From the NCBI RefSeq assembly GCF_001428245.1, contig NZ_LMRV01000052.1, positions 1 through 45,573 on the forward strand: a stretch of 45,573 bases of DNA. The letters run 5' to 3'. The position numbers were made by a program, and so were the translations under genes. The notes under the pieces were generated by a model. The model was not told the origin of the DNA, did not search any database, and saw nothing but the letters and a program-made list of their open reading frames with translations. Below are positions 24,275 to 32,818 of the stretch, piece by piece. Positions within the stretch are counted from its first letter, which is position 1; every line of letters begins with the position of its first letter. This DNA is from Paenibacillus sp. Soil522 (lineage in GTDB: Bacteria > Bacillota > Bacilli > Paenibacillales > Paenibacillaceae).

Positions 24275-25999
24275 ATGATCAACTTGCATCAAGAAAGAAT
24301 TCCAGCGACAGCAAAAAATCCGAATTTACCGAATTATGAAGAAGCGGTCGGCACATTTGACTGGAAGCAGATCGAGAGTCAATTCAGCTGGCATACAACA
24401 GGAAAAGTGAATATGGCTTATGAAGCCATCGATCGGCATGTCGAGCTGGGCAAAGGCGATAAAACCGCACTATATTACAGCGATAATGAACGCGATGAAT
24501 CTTACACCTTTGAACAGCTGAGCAAGCAATCCAACCGTTTTGCAAACGTTTTACGCAAACTGGGCATTAGCAAAGGCGAGCGTATATTTATTTTTATGCC
24601 TCGAACGCCTGAGCTCTATTTTAGCGCGCTTGGCGCATGGAAGGTTGGCGCGGTCGTAGGGCCGCTATTTGAGGCCTTTATGGAAACAGCGGTAAAGGAC
24701 AGACTGCTTGATAGCGAAGCTTCAGCGATTATAACGACACCTGCCTTATATAAACGAATAAAGCGCGATGAGCTGCCGAACCTGAAGCATGTCATCGTAT
24801 TTGGCAAGGATGTGCCGAAGTCAGAGGAAATTATCGATTTCGCGGAAGAGATGGCGAGTGCGTCCGATGAAGCGGAGATCGAATGGCTCGATCTTGAAGA
24901 CGGCCTGATTTTGCATTATACGTCAGGTTCTACGGGTAAGCCGAAAGGCGTCTACCATGTTCAAAATGCGATGGTTCAGCATTTGTACACGGGTCAAATT
25001 GTGCTTGATTTGAAAGAAAATGATATTTATTGGTGCACTGCCGATCCGGGCTGGGTTACCGGTACATCATACGGTATATTTGCACCGTGGCTGAATGGCG
25101 CTACAAATGTCATTCGCGGAGGACGCTTTAGTCCAAGTGATTGGTATAGCGTCATTCAGAAATACGGCGTAACTGTATGGTACAGCGCACCTACGGCTTT
25201 CCGCATGCTTATGGGAGCAGGGGATGATATCTCGCGGCAGTTTAATCTATCCAGTCTGCGGCATGTGCTCAGCGTCGGAGAGCCGCTGAATCCGGAGGTT
25301 GTTCGCTGGGGGCTGAAGGTATACGGTGAGCGCATTCATGACACATGGTGGATGACCGAGACTGGAGGCCAGCTCATTTGTAACTACCCAAGCATGGATA
25401 TTAAGCCAGGCTCGATGGGCAAGCCGCTGCCGGGTGTTAAGGCTGCGATCATAGATGATAGCGGTAATGAGGTTCCACCTTATCGAATGGGTAATTTGGC
25501 CATTCAAACCCCTTGGCCGTCCATGATGCGGAAGGTATGGAATAATCCTTCTAAGTACGATGAATATTTTTACCTTAAAGGCTGGTACATCTCGGGAGAT
25601 TCAGCTTATATGGATGAGGAGGGCTACTTCTGGTTCCAAGGACGTATCGACGATGTGATAAATACAGCCGGCGAGCGGGTTGGGCCGTTCGAGGTGGAGA
25701 GCAAGCTGGTCGAGCATCCGGCAGTAGCGGAGGCTGGCGTAATCGGCAAGCCTGATCCGATGCGGGGAGAAATCATTAAAGCTTTTATCGCGCTGCGGGA
25801 AGGGTTCGAGGCATCCGATGAATTGAAGCAGGAAATTTCTCAGTTCGTAAAAGTTGGCTTATCCGCTCATGCTGCACCAAGAGAAATCGAGTTTAAGGAT
25901 AAGCTTCCAAAAACGCGAAGCGGCAAAATTATGCGCCGAGTGTTGAAGGCATGGGAGCTGAACCTGCCAACGGGTGATTTGTCCACGATCGAAGATTAG
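24275..25999 (+). CDS. acsA: Acetyl-CoA synthetase
   Basis: The 574-aa enzyme activates acetate to acetyl-CoA via acetyl-AMP. It has the AMP-binding loop YTSGSTGKPKGV, the WWMTETGGQ motif, GDSAYMDEEGYFWFQGR and the C-terminal PKTRSGKIMRR with catalytic Lys551, the residue acetylated by AcuA in the B. subtilis homologue. Length equals the Bacillus AcsA type, shorter than enteric Acs. GGGAGAG precedes the ATG. It is divergent from acuA-acuC, carries a cre site in its leader and ends at an intrinsic terminator. Confidence 0.96.
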   Translation: MINLHQERIPATAKNPNLPNYEEAVGTFDWKQIESQFSWHTTGKVNMAYEAIDRHVELGKGDKTALYYSDNERDESYTFEQLSKQSNRFANVLRKLGISKGERIFIFMPRTPELYFSALGAWKVGAVVGPLFEAFMETAVKDRLLDSEASAIITTPALYKRIKRDELPNLKHVIVFGKDVPKSEEIIDFAEEMASASDEAEIEWLDLEDGLILHYTSGSTGKPKGVYHVQNAMVQHLYTGQIVLDLKENDIYWCTADPGWVTGTSYGIFAPWLNGATNVIRGGRFSPSDWYSVIQKYGVTVWYSAPTAFRMLMGAGDDISRQFNLSSLRHVLSVGEPLNPEVVRWGLKVYGERIHDTWWMTETGGQLICNYPSMDIKPGSMGKPLPGVKAAIIDDSGNEVPPYRMGNLAIQTPWPSMMRKVWNNPSKYDEYFYLKGWYISGDSAYMDEEGYFWFQGRIDDVINTAGERVGPFEVESKLVEHPAVAEAGVIGKPDPMRGEIIKAFIALREGFEASDELKQEISQFVKVGLSAHAAPREIEFKDKLPKTRSGKIMRRVLKAWELNLPTGDLSTIED

Positions 26000-26014
26000 G
26001 CATAAAATAGAAGA

Positions 26015-26050
26015 GAGGATGTCTTCCGATCGGGAGGCATCCTCTTTTTT
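26015..26050 (+). terminator. Intrinsic terminator after acsA
   Basis: GAGGATG/CATCCTC outer stem with CTTCC/GGGAG inner pairing, followed by TTTTTT. Confidence 0.88.
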
Positions 26051-26078
26051 GCTTATTACTTTGCATGCCAGTTTCGAG

Positions 26079-26462
26079 TCAGCGCTGGAACAATTCTATC
26101 CACTCACCATCAGGCCCGCTTACGAAAAAGTACTTGAAGCCGTTCGGAAGTGTCGTAATGCCATCATCCACAAAGGAAACGTCGAGCTGCTTCAGGCGAT
26201 CGAACTCAGCTTGCACATCGGGAACAGACACGGCAAAATGATGCACCTTGCCCTCATTCGGAAGGCTGTCGTTATAGCCTTGGATTAACTCCAGATCCGT
26301 CTCGCCCGATTGGCCAAAGCCGAGAAAGGCGAGCTCAATGATGCCATTGGAATGCGGCGTACGCCCTTTTAGCTCAAATCCGATAATTTCGGTATAAAAG
26401 GCAATGGAGGCCTCAATATTTTTGACCATTACCCCAACGTGATCAATACGTCTGTTTGTCAT
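26079..26462 (-). CDS. VOC family (glyoxalase-fold) protein
   Basis: The 127-aa protein is one vicinal-oxygen-chelate unit: it starts RRIDHVGVMVKNIEASIAFY and ends FVSGPDGEWIELFQR, with metal-ligand candidates His8, Glu near 77 (LELIQG region), His93 and Glu near 123. Such proteins may be methylmalonyl-CoA epimerase-like or glyoxalase-like; the HHFAVSVPDV segment is compatible with either. AAGGAA lies 8 nt before the ATG. It converges on acsA and has no obvious partner. Confidence 0.88.
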   Translation of the reverse strand: MTNRRIDHVGVMVKNIEASIAFYTEIIGFELKGRTPHSNGIIELAFLGFGQSGETDLELIQGYNDSLPNEGKVHHFAVSVPDVQAEFDRLKQLDVSFVDDGITTLPNGFKYFFVSGPDGEWIELFQR

Positions 26463-26670
26463 CGTAATTGTTCCTTCCTACAATAAGTTATAAAATTTTT
26501 CCTTCTATTGATCAATGATTTCTATCATAAGGATAAGAAAAATAACTGTCAAGTAGAGATTATCGGATAAAATGATGCTTATGTGTTTAGTTTTGAAAAA
26601 AATAGGTTGACATTCATCCGTGCAGATTCATAATGATGATATTTCTGAGTAATCAGGTAGTAATTATAGT

Positions 26671-26706
26671 AAAAGGTAGCGGCCTCAAACGAGGCGGCTA
26701 CCTTTT
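26671..26706. terminator. Bidirectional hairpin terminator downstream of the PBP gene
   Basis: AAGGTAGC and GCCTC pair with GAGGC and GCTACCTT around AAAC; the plus strand ends in TTTTT and the minus strand in TTTTAC. The rest of the 297-nt gap between the VOC and PBP genes shows only AT-rich sequence. Confidence 0.8.
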
Positions 26707-26759
26707 TGGCAAAATAATATGAGTGTGAGACTGCACCTATCTCGAATAGCGCTTGGACG

Positions 26760-29700
26760 CTAATTAACGGTTTTCCTCGTGGACGGAGCTGACTCGCCGT
26801 TCGCGTTTTGCGCTGTCACAAAAAAGGTTCCGGATACGAGCGGCGAAACATATTCATAAGATGTTTCTGAGGTGGAATCGAGTTTTGTATACTGTCCATC
26901 GTTATTTGCGCTGTAGTACACATGATATTGCGTTACTTGGTCAGTTACATTGTTAGCCATCCATGTTAAGAGAACGCTAAGCTCGGATTTCACAGCATGA
27001 AAGCCTATAGGTGCTGCTGGCTCCGTTGTGCCCGGTTCATTCCCGCCCCCAGGCTGCCCAGGGTTGATTGTATAGTTTCCGAATTGAACCAGCTGGCTAG
27101 GTGCTGATTCCTTACCAGCGACATCAACCGCAGTCACGTAATAGGTATAGCTTTGCGCGTTGGAGGTGTATAGCTTCATGCGCTTGCTGTCGCCTGCAAT
27201 GATGGATTCGCCCTGCTTCTCATAAGCGCCCTGATTAACCGATTTATACACGCGGTAGCCAACTACATCCTTAACCGGACTGTCACTAAACGTCAAGATG
27301 AGCACACCATCCGAAGATTGCAGCTTAACGCTTGCAGGAGGCGGGGGTACTGCACCGTCATCGACGCGCGGATCAGGCTTGGATGGCGCATTATCTTCTG
27401 CATCGGCAGGCAGGTATACCCCCATTGGACGCCGGCTGCTTGCAGGTAATTTCGACTGCGCTGCTCTGATCTCATCCATAAGGACGTCTAAAGGTTTTTT
27501 GCGTTTAATGACGATTTGTTCCTTAACCATGTCGCTCGGTGTAGCAGGGTTAGGGACGTAGTTTACGCCCTCGTACGTTATATACGCCATCTTCACGAGC
27601 GCATCATCTGTTTTCTTAGGTATATCCTTTTTGTTAAACCAATCGGTTACGAGCATGCCGGATTCCCTAGTCAATTGGCTTGGAAGCAAGCCGCTTGCGC
27701 TGGATACCGTCGCCTTGACGATACCGGAAGGACGTTCGAATTTATCGGTTACGAAAATTCCAGGCTTTGTTTCGGCCAGCTCGTTCATTATTAAGGCCCA
27801 TATCGAGCGGGCTCTCGCTTTGCCTTTCTCAGACAAGGAGTTAACCTGCTCCTCATAGCCGGCCCACACGCCTAATGTGATATCAGGCGAGAAGCCCATG
27901 AACCATACGTCTCCATAGCTTTGGGTCGAGCCTGTCTTACCGGCAATCGGAATTTCACCGTATTTCTTGAATTGCGACTTCAACTTGTTAGCGGAGCCGT
28001 TTTTGCTGGAAATAACGGTTGACAGCATATCTGTCATCAGAAAGGCGCTTTGCTCCGAGAAAACGCGTTTTGGCTCAAGCTTGTGTTCGTATACGATCTT
28101 GCCGTTGGCATCGGTAATTCTAGATATCATATAAGCGTCATTGAAAACGCCTTTGTTCGCAATGGAGCCATAAGCATTCGTCATCTCTTCTACGGATACG
28201 CCGATGCTTAGTCCGCCAATTACGCCGGTCTGTGCATATGCATCTTCCGGCTGGAGCGTCGTAATGCCGAGCTTTTTGACAAATTCCCAAGCATTTTTGA
28301 TTTTGACTTCCTCATTAAAGATTTTCAAGGCTGGCAAATTCAATGAACGGTTTAATGCTTCGCGCGCCGTAACGAGACCCGCAAACTTCCGGTTAACGTT
28401 CATCGGTATATGGAAGCCCTTCTGGCCGTCCTTGAGAACGACCGGCGCATCGTCAATAATGCTGGCTGGCTGGATAAGACCTTGGTCAATGGCCGGCAAA
28501 TAAGCGGCTAGCGTTTTCATAGTCGATCCGGGCTGCCTTGTCATTTGAGTCGCATAGTTTAGCTGCTCCTCGTAGAAGTCGCGGCCTTCGAGCATCCCGA
28601 CGATGGCACCGGTTTTATGGTCCAGCATGACTGCAGCGATTTGCTCGAGACCTTTCTCCTCGCTGTACGGACTAAAGTTTTCTTCATTACTGCCGATCTC
28701 ACGCATGAGCCGGTAAATATCTTTGTCAATTGTCGTATAAACGTGATATCCGCCGCGAAGCAGATGATCACGGGCTTCTTCGATTAGAGCGGCATTTTCA
28801 CTCAAATCAGCTTTCTTTAATTTCGGGTTCTGCTGCATAAGCATAATTTCAGCCGCTTGCCGCTCTGCTTCCAGCATCAGATATGGATAGGTCGTATATG
28901 CCTTCTCGGTTGGCTTAGCGAGCGACTTCCTAATGTCGAATTGGAGCGCTTCATCGTATTCCTGCCGGGTAATGCGGCCCGTCTCCAACATCCGCTTCAG
29001 CACGGTCTGCTGCCGGCCGAGCGCTAAATCGAAGTTTGCTTGATTGAATTGGCCTTTGCCTGTAAATGCCGTATAAGCTGACGGCCGTTGCGGGAGACCT
29101 GCCAAGTAGGCAGACTGCGCAATATTTAGCTGGTTTAGATCAGAGATATCAAAAATACCTTTGGCAGCGGCTTTAATCCCGAATAAATTGTAGCCGCTGG
29201 AACCATTCCCGAACGGTACCTTGTTCAAATATGCGGCTAAAATTTCCTTCTTCGTTAAATAACGCTCCATACGCAGGGATAAAAATATTTCTTTGATTTT
29301 TCGGCTGTCGGTTTTATCCAGACTTAGAAATACGCGGCGCGCGAGCTGCTGAGTAAGCGTACTTCCTCCCGTCTGCGTGTCTTCGTTAAGAAGCTTTTGC
29401 TTCACAGCACGTCCAAGTCCATTGATGTCCACGCCTTTGTGCTCAAAAAAATTGTTGTCTTCAATGCCGAGAACGGCATTGATTACCTGAGGCGGCAAAT
29501 CATCGTATGTAATAATCATTCGATCCTCAGATGTTCTCAGCTGTCCGACAAGTGTATCATCATTGAAGTAAACGAAGCCGGTAATGGAATTTTCGCTGAC
29601 CTTATCTTCAATGACGGTCCGCGGTCTTACTTCTTCGTTTTTCACGAGTGCCGCGACATATCCGGTAACTGCGCCGCCGGCTAGCAATCCGATGAAGATT

Positions 29701-29798
29701 CCAAAATATACGATCCATTTGACTGTTATAAAAGTTACAATTCCGAATGTACGCCATTTGCTTCTTTTGATTGGCGGCGATTGATGTTCCTCTTGCAT
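26760..29798 (-). CDS. Bifunctional class A penicillin-binding protein (PBP1A-like) with fibronectin III tail
   Basis: The 1012-aa protein polymerises and cross-links peptidoglycan at the outer membrane face. After a cytoplasmic N-terminus and one membrane helix (about 20-50) comes a GT51 glycosyltransferase (catalytic Glu113 in GIEDNNFFEHKG, then GGSTLTQQLARR), and a transpeptidase with S425xxK428 (GSTMK), SLN at 485-487 and KTG at 621-623. A proline-rich linker and two fibronectin type III modules (about 830-915 and 930-1012) follow, an addition seen in several Bacillota PBPs. ATG 29798 with GGAGGAGG upstream is chosen over the longer frame. The IS200/IS605 relic lies just upstream of its promoter. 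Confidence 0.94.
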   Translation of the reverse strand: MQEEHQSPPIKRSKWRTFGIVTFITVKWIVYFGIFIGLLAGGAVTGYVAALVKNEEVRPRTVIEDKVSENSITGFVYFNDDTLVGQLRTSEDRMIITYDDLPPQVINAVLGIEDNNFFEHKGVDINGLGRAVKQKLLNEDTQTGGSTLTQQLARRVFLSLDKTDSRKIKEIFLSLRMERYLTKKEILAAYLNKVPFGNGSSGYNLFGIKAAAKGIFDISDLNQLNIAQSAYLAGLPQRPSAYTAFTGKGQFNQANFDLALGRQQTVLKRMLETGRITRQEYDEALQFDIRKSLAKPTEKAYTTYPYLMLEAERQAAEIMLMQQNPKLKKADLSENAALIEEARDHLLRGGYHVYTTIDKDIYRLMREIGSNEENFSPYSEEKGLEQIAAVMLDHKTGAIVGMLEGRDFYEEQLNYATQMTRQPGSTMKTLAAYLPAIDQGLIQPASIIDDAPVVLKDGQKGFHIPMNVNRKFAGLVTAREALNRSLNLPALKIFNEEVKIKNAWEFVKKLGITTLQPEDAYAQTGVIGGLSIGVSVEEMTNAYGSIANKGVFNDAYMISRITDANGKIVYEHKLEPKRVFSEQSAFLMTDMLSTVISSKNGSANKLKSQFKKYGEIPIAGKTGSTQSYGDVWFMGFSPDITLGVWAGYEEQVNSLSEKGKARARSIWALIMNELAETKPGIFVTDKFERPSGIVKATVSSASGLLPSQLTRESGMLVTDWFNKKDIPKKTDDALVKMAYITYEGVNYVPNPATPSDMVKEQIVIKRKKPLDVLMDEIRAAQSKLPASSRRPMGVYLPADAEDNAPSKPDPRVDDGAVPPPPASVKLQSSDGVLILTFSDSPVKDVVGYRVYKSVNQGAYEKQGESIIAGDSKRMKLYTSNAQSYTYYVTAVDVAGKESAPSQLVQFGNYTINPGQPGGGNEPGTTEPAAPIGFHAVKSELSVLLTWMANNVTDQVTQYHVYYSANNDGQYTKLDSTSETSYEYVSPLVSGTFFVTAQNANGESAPSTRKTVN

Positions 29799-29829
29799 TT
29801 TTATGACTCCTCCTCCAAATAGCACACCT

Positions 29830-29858
29830 ATTATAACATAAATCGCCAAAGGAACGCA
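29830..29858 (-). promoter_or_regulatory. Promoter of the PBP gene
   Basis: On the minus strand TGCGTT (29853-29858), 17 nt, TATAAT (29830-29835) with TGT before it (extended -10). The mobile-element relic begins only a few bases upstream of the -35. Confidence 0.65.
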
Positions 29859-29865
29859 TGTTTTA

Positions 29866-30447
29866 ACTTCTTAAGCCAGAAGCCCCATCTTCTAAGCGAC
29901 AGCAGAAGGTGGGGATAAATAGCTTTTTTTTGTTCGGAAGGCAAACGCACGTTCGTAATGTGTGGTATACTTTTCCTTAGTAAAGGAGGTTGCCTAATTT
30001 GCTGCGAGCCTATAAATATCGTATCTACCCCAGTGAAGAACAAAGGATTTTCTTTGCAAAAACCTTTGGTTGTGTTCGGTTCGTATATAACAAAATGCTT
30101 TATGATCGACAACTCGCTCATCAAGAATTTCAGGAACATGGCGTCAAACAAAAGCCCAAAAGACCCGCTTTCTACAAAGCGGAATACCCCTTCCTCAAGG
30201 AAGTTGCAGCGTCTGCGACCACAAACATACAGAAGTTAAAAACCTCAAGGTTCGTGATTAGAGCTGCCCTGTTTATGGCACCCATCATGACCGAGACGTG
30301 AATGCTGCCCTAAATCTCGTCAAACTAGCGGGTTAATCCGTACAAGCAGAGGTGGGTTCCACTTTTTGAGCCTGGGTAAATTTGTCTCACTAGAGATATT
30401 GACCAGGCAGCCCCAATTTCAAACGTATTGAAGTGGGGGTAGTTCAC
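29866..30447 (+). mobile_element. IS200/IS605-type element relic with left and right ends
   Basis: The left end carries a hairpin CCCCATCTTCT/AGAAGGTGGGG (29883-29914), the middle a gutted tnpB, and the right end a GCCTGG/CCAGGC hairpin (about 30370-30412) and the terminal stretch GAAGTGGGGGTAGTTCAC (30430-30447) typical of tnpB-bearing elements, from which the omega (guide) RNA is made. There is no tnpA. Outer boundaries are estimated from these marks; the left boundary could be off by several bases. It sits between the divergent PBP and tyrS promoters. Confidence 0.75.
29999..30336 (+). pseudogene. tnpB: tnpB pseudogene with large internal deletion, frameshift and stop
   Basis: A TTG start with AAAGGAGGT 9 nt upstream opens LRAYKYRIYPSEEQRIFFAK, the TnpB (IS605 OrfB) N-terminus, for about 70 residues up to FLKEV. 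The sequence then jumps directly to the C-terminal zinc-finger region in another frame: CDHKHTEVKNLKVRD, a TAG stop, then SCPVYGTHHDRDVNAALNLV, which includes the DRDxNAA RuvC-III motif, ending at TAA. Roughly 250 residues, including the first two RuvC motifs, are missing compared with a full TnpB of about 370-400 aa, so it cannot encode a nuclease. Confidence 0.88.
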
Positions 30448-30452
30448 CAGCA

Positions 30453-30481
30453 TTGACTTCCTATGAGTGCTATGGTATAAA
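30453..30481 (+). promoter_or_regulatory. Sigma-A promoter of tyrS
   Basis: TTGACT (30453-30458), 17-nt spacer, TATAAA (30476-30481). The -35 begins 6 nt after the right end of the IS200/IS605-type relic. Confidence 0.75.
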
Positions 30482-30487
30482 AACTAT

Positions 30488-30840
30488 AAAGTTTCATCAA
30501 ATCAAGGCATTGAAGGGCACAAGTAGACAGCGAATCGTAATTGCAGAGAGCCGGTGGGTGGTGAAAACCGGTATGCGCCGCTTGTTGAATTACCGCCTGG
30601 AGCTAAGTGAAGGAACCGTATTGCTTTCGATCAGCGACAGCCAATGCTAAGCCATGGGGCCAAGTGGTGCTGCACGAAGCCGTAGTAGTTCACTTCGGAG
30701 ACCGTCTCCGTTATCAACAACGAAGTGAGAGTATCGCTATTTTCATTGAAAGTTTTCATTGAAATGCAGGCGTACTCTAACGAGGGTGGTACCGCGAGCT
30801 AATCCTTCTCGTCCCTTGGGGCTGGAAGGATTTTTTATGT
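30488..30840 (+). promoter_or_regulatory. T-box riboswitch leader of tyrS
   Basis: The T-box AGGGTGGTACCGCG is at 30783-30796, followed by the terminator hairpin AATCCTT/AAGGATT (30801-30832) and TTTT. A GCAGAGAG GA-type motif lies at about 30543, and GAATTACC contains a TAC triplet at 30591-30593, a fitting tyrosine specifier. Uncharged tRNA-Tyr is expected to favour the antiterminator and switch on tyrS. Confidence 0.92.
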
Positions 30841-30872
30841 CTATATAGATGCATACGAGGAGGAAAAGTTTT

Positions 30873-32129
30873 ATGGTAAAGTGGGAAGGTTTATCGAAGG
30901 AGCAGCAAAGCGAGGTTGAGCGTCAGCTTGCCGTAATCCGCCGCGGCGCTCAGGAAATTGTGCCGGAGGACGAGTTGAAGAACAAAATAGCGAATGCAGT
31001 TGCAACAGGCACGCCGCTTAAGGTAAAGCTGGGTCTTGACCCGTCGGCGCCTGATATTCACATCGGCCATACTGTTGTGCTGCATAAGCTGCGTCAATTC
31101 CAAGAGCTGGGTCATCAGGTTCAGCTTTTAATCGGTGATTTTACGGGCAGAATCGGCGATCCTACCGGTAAATCGGAAACACGGAAACAGCTGACAGAAG
31201 AAGATGTGAAGCGGAATGCAGAAACATACCAGAAGCAAATTTACAAAATATTAGATCCACAGCAAACGCAGCTCTATTACAATTCGGAATGGCTTGCGCC
31301 GCTTAACTTCGCTGATGTCGTTAATCTGGCGGCGAAAGTAACGGTTGCGCGCATGCTGGAACGCGACGATTTCACAAAGCGCTACACTTCCGGCTTGCCG
31401 ATCAGCATTCATGAGTTTTTCTACCCGCTTATGCAAGGCTATGATTCGGTTGCACTTGAATCTGATGTTGAGCTTGGCGGTACGGATCAGAAGTTTAACC
31501 TGCTCATGGGTAGAACGCTGCAGAAGGAATATAATAAACCTGCGCAAGTAGCCATTATGACGCCGTTGATCGAGGGATTGGACGGCGTGAATAAAATGAG
31601 TAAAAGTTTGGGCAACTACATCGGTATCGATGAGGAGCCAAACCAAATTTACGGCAAGTCGATGTCGATTCCCGATGAGCTCATGTTCAAGTACTACGAG
31701 CTTGCAACCGATTTAAGCAACGAGGAACTGGCGGTGTTAAAGTCAGGTATTGAAGACGGCTCCGTTCATCCGCGCGATGCGAAGATGCAGCTCGCAGCAA
31801 CTTTTGTGCGAATGTACCACGGCGAAGAGGCGGCCAAAGCAGCGGAAAATCATTTTATTACCGTATTTCAGCAGCGCGCTCTTCCGGATGATATCGAAGA
31901 GGTGTCAGTTTCGCCGGATGAACTTGACAAGGGTCAAATTCGCATCGTAAAGCTGCTTACCGTGCTTGGCTTACAGCCAACGAGCAGTGAAGCTCGGCGC
32001 AGTGTGCAGCAAGGAGCCGTACGTATAAATGAAGCGAAAATAACGGATATCAATGCCGAAGTGACGCCTCAGAACGGGGATGTGCTTCAAGTCGGCAAAC
32101 GTAAATTCGTAAAAATCAAATTAGGATAA
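30873..32129 (+). CDS. tyrS: Tyrosyl-tRNA synthetase
   Basis: The 418-aa class I synthetase charges tRNA-Tyr. It has the HIGH motif in PDIHIGHTVVLHKLRQF, the KMSKS motif in GVNKMSKSLGN and a C-terminal S4 RNA-binding domain (TSSEARRSVQQGAVRIN). AGGAGG lies 9 nt before ATG 30873, so the in-frame ATG at 30849 is not used. The tyrS-rpsD neighbourhood is conserved with B. subtilis, although an NfeD-flotillin pair is inserted here. It ends at an intrinsic terminator. Confidence 0.97.
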   Translation: MVKWEGLSKEQQSEVERQLAVIRRGAQEIVPEDELKNKIANAVATGTPLKVKLGLDPSAPDIHIGHTVVLHKLRQFQELGHQVQLLIGDFTGRIGDPTGKSETRKQLTEEDVKRNAETYQKQIYKILDPQQTQLYYNSEWLAPLNFADVVNLAAKVTVARMLERDDFTKRYTSGLPISIHEFFYPLMQGYDSVALESDVELGGTDQKFNLLMGRTLQKEYNKPAQVAIMTPLIEGLDGVNKMSKSLGNYIGIDEEPNQIYGKSMSIPDELMFKYYELATDLSNEELAVLKSGIEDGSVHPRDAKMQLAATFVRMYHGEEAAKAAENHFITVFQQRALPDDIEEVSVSPDELDKGQIRIVKLLTVLGLQPTSSEARRSVQQGAVRINEAKITDINAEVTPQNGDVLQVGKRKFVKIKLG

Positions 32130-32139
32130 TTGTTCTAAC

Positions 32140-32180
32140 AAAGCTTGTTGAATGGATAAAATTCAGCAAGCTTTATTTTT
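32140..32180 (+). terminator. Intrinsic terminator after tyrS
   Basis: AAAGCTTGTTGAAT pairs with ATTCAGCAAGCTTT around a 7-nt loop, followed by ATTTTT. Confidence 0.88.
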
Positions 32181-32261
32181 GTGGAAACAAAATACGGTTT
32201 TTCAACGTAATAAATAACGGAAGCATTAGCAGGATATGGATGAAAAGAGAGGAGGGGGAAG

Positions 32262-32792
32262 TTGGAGACGCTATTTTTGTCATGTCTAATCGCCGGAATT
32301 CTTTATGCGCTCGTAAGTGTTGTATTCGGAGATTGGCTGGGACAGACGCTGGACGGTGCATTCGATTTTTTATCGTTAGACGGTCATTCTTGGTTGTCAC
32401 CGACTGCGCTCGTTGGCGGCATTACCGTGTTTGGCGGAGCAGGAATCTTGCTCGGGCGCTACACTTCACTTGGAGCGGCAGCCATTGTAATTATCGCCTT
32501 GTTAATTGCTCTCATAGCAGGAACGGCCGTATTTTTCCTGTATATTAAGCCGATGGAGCAAAGTGAAAATTCAATCGCTTTTTCACTTAATGATTTATCC
32601 GGCATGCTTGGGGAAGTGCTGGTCCCGATTCCGGCGTCCGGCTATGGAGAAGTGATGCTCAAGGTAGGAGCAGGCTTTACGAATCAAATCGCCGCAAGCT
32701 TTGATGGCGTCGAAATTGGGAGAGGTGCTAGAGTTGTCGTTGTTGAAATCAGAGACAGCACGCTTTATGTTTCAGAAGTAAATTTATTTTAA
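32262..32792 (+). CDS. NfeD-like membrane protein (YuaF type)
   Basis: The 176-aa protein has three hydrophobic segments (about 5-25, 48-66, 72-98) and a C-terminal OB-fold domain (about 110-176) ending VVEIRDSTLYVSEVNLF, as in short NfeD1b proteins. Start is TTG 32262 with GGAGG 6 nt upstream. NfeD1b and flotillin genes are commonly paired; here the flotillin starts 26 nt downstream. In B. subtilis YuaF works with FloT in membrane organisation. Confidence 0.9.
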   Translation: METLFLSCLIAGILYALVSVVFGDWLGQTLDGAFDFLSLDGHSWLSPTALVGGITVFGGAGILLGRYTSLGAAAIVIIALLIALIAGTAVFFLYIKPMEQSENSIAFSLNDLSGMLGEVLVPIPASGYGEVMLKVGAGFTNQIAASFDGVEIGRGARVVVVEIRDSTLYVSEVNLF

Positions 32793-32818
32793 ATTTTGCT
32801 TTTGAGAGGGGAAAATCG

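Noticed and set aside
30453..30650. 65-codon frame upstream of tyrS
   Set aside because: It lies wholly inside the tyrS promoter and T-box leader, which explain the sequence.
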